64,000 nucleotides of DNA from CAINVV01 sp964506325 (GTDB lineage: Bacteria > Bacteroidota > Bacteroidia > Bacteroidales > Prolixibacteraceae). The stretch is taken from contig CAZDLO010000003.1 of assembly GCA_964506325.1 (NCBI GenBank), forward strand, positions 30,012-94,011. Direction: 5' to 3'. Under the pieces are notes generated by a model that had not been told where the DNA came from, ran no database searches, and saw only the letters and a program-made list of their open reading frames with translations. A program made the position numbers and the translations under genes. The first letter of the stretch is position 1. Every line of letters starts with the position of its first letter. Below, piece after piece: positions 63,578 to 64,000 of the stretch.

Positions 63578-64000
63578 GTTTGTAGTATGTAGTAGTTAAA
63601 ACAAGAATTCGGATTGCAATATAAAATTTATAATGCAGTTCATAACAAAATTGCCCGGCATGAATCAATAATTTTTAGAGCGCTGAATTTCAGGAATATA
63701 ACCGAATATTATAGGCGTTGCCAAAAACATTGACTGTTCGTTATATCGAAAAAAAGGCCCAACTTCCTGTTGAATTCCACTATTGGCGATGAAAGGACAA
63801 TCCAAAACTTTGCCATTAAGTATGGTACTGCCGATGTTAAAACGCCTGGTTGTTGCTGATTGTTGGCAATGAAAGGGAAAAACCATCTCCCTCGTACAAT
63901 GCGGCAGTATTTATCATTACTGAGTGCAGGCATGGTCATGTTTTGCCAATTGAAAAAGGCTGCTTCCCCCCAAGCATCTCCCTGATTTCTTCATTATCCA
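63578..64000. other. Terminal region with short degenerate repeats, no gene
   Basis: No convincing gene is seen in the last 423 bases. Two imperfect copies of TTGGCRATGAAAGG occur at 63782-63800 and 63862-63880, 80 bases apart, with a weaker similarity near 63745. Small minus-strand frames here repeat PFIAN-like peptides only because of these repeats and have no other coding character. Confidence 0.4.

Noticed and set aside
63782..63880. Possible start of a CRISPR array
   Set aside because: Only two or three short, imperfect and unevenly spaced copies; CRISPR repeats are near-identical with regular spacers.

Overview
The window comes from a member of the Bacteroidota, most like a Bacteroidales/Marinilabiliales-type glycan degrader. 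The evidence is a SusC/SusD pair, a hybrid two-component sensor with a WIGT-type propeller, many secreted or lipoprotein glycoside hydrolases, AT-rich leaders instead of strong Shine-Dalgarno sites, and promoters that fit the Bacteroidota pattern TTTG-N19-TAnnTTTG. No rRNA, tRNA, CRISPR array or insertion sequence was recognised.

Region 1 (about 1-28.9 kb) is a pectin (homogalacturonan) utilisation locus. In order it holds a partial secreted protein (minus strand), a DUF4350-like secreted protein, a hybrid two-component regulator interrupted by an in-frame TAA, a possible 34-residue membrane peptide, a GH105 unsaturated galacturonyl hydrolase, SusC and SusD. Then come a two-domain esterase, a PL10 pectate lyase, a GH140-like/esterase fusion, a CE8 pectin methylesterase, a GH43 enzyme and a GH28 polygalacturonase. 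A LacI-type regulator is transcribed divergently from kduI, with a perfect palindrome between them. kduI, kduD, kdgK and eda follow, and a KdgF-like cupin lies a little further on. Together these could take polymeric pectin at the cell surface to pyruvate and glyceraldehyde 3-phosphate. No conventional inner-membrane uronate transporter is visible; a DUF1097 membrane protein sits among the catabolic genes.

Region 2 (about 29-42.7 kb) is mixed. It has a lone contractile-tail sheath gene, a DUF2339-like membrane protein, a tetraheme cytochrome / ferredoxin / NrfD electron-transfer operon behind a consensus promoter, a predicted outer-membrane barrel protein, an epimerase-like protein, a Pif1-like helicase with HRDC and HTH regions, and glpK-glpF for glycerol uptake.

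Region 3 (about 42.9-58.7 kb, all minus strand) is a second glycan-degrading cluster without SusC/SusD. It encodes a GH29 fucosidase, a thioredoxin-fold protein, two dissimilar GH38 mannosidases flanking an unassigned propeller-like lipoprotein, a GH78 rhamnosidase with extra C-terminal modules, and a GH3 enzyme with an inserted PA14 domain. The set suggests attack on a branched fucose-, mannose- and rhamnose-containing glycan.

Region 4 (about 59-64 kb) holds a three-gene ECF sigma factor operon, a secreted metallophosphoesterase, and a secreted protein that joins a regulator-type propeller to an unassigned helical domain. The last 0.4 kb has no convincing gene.
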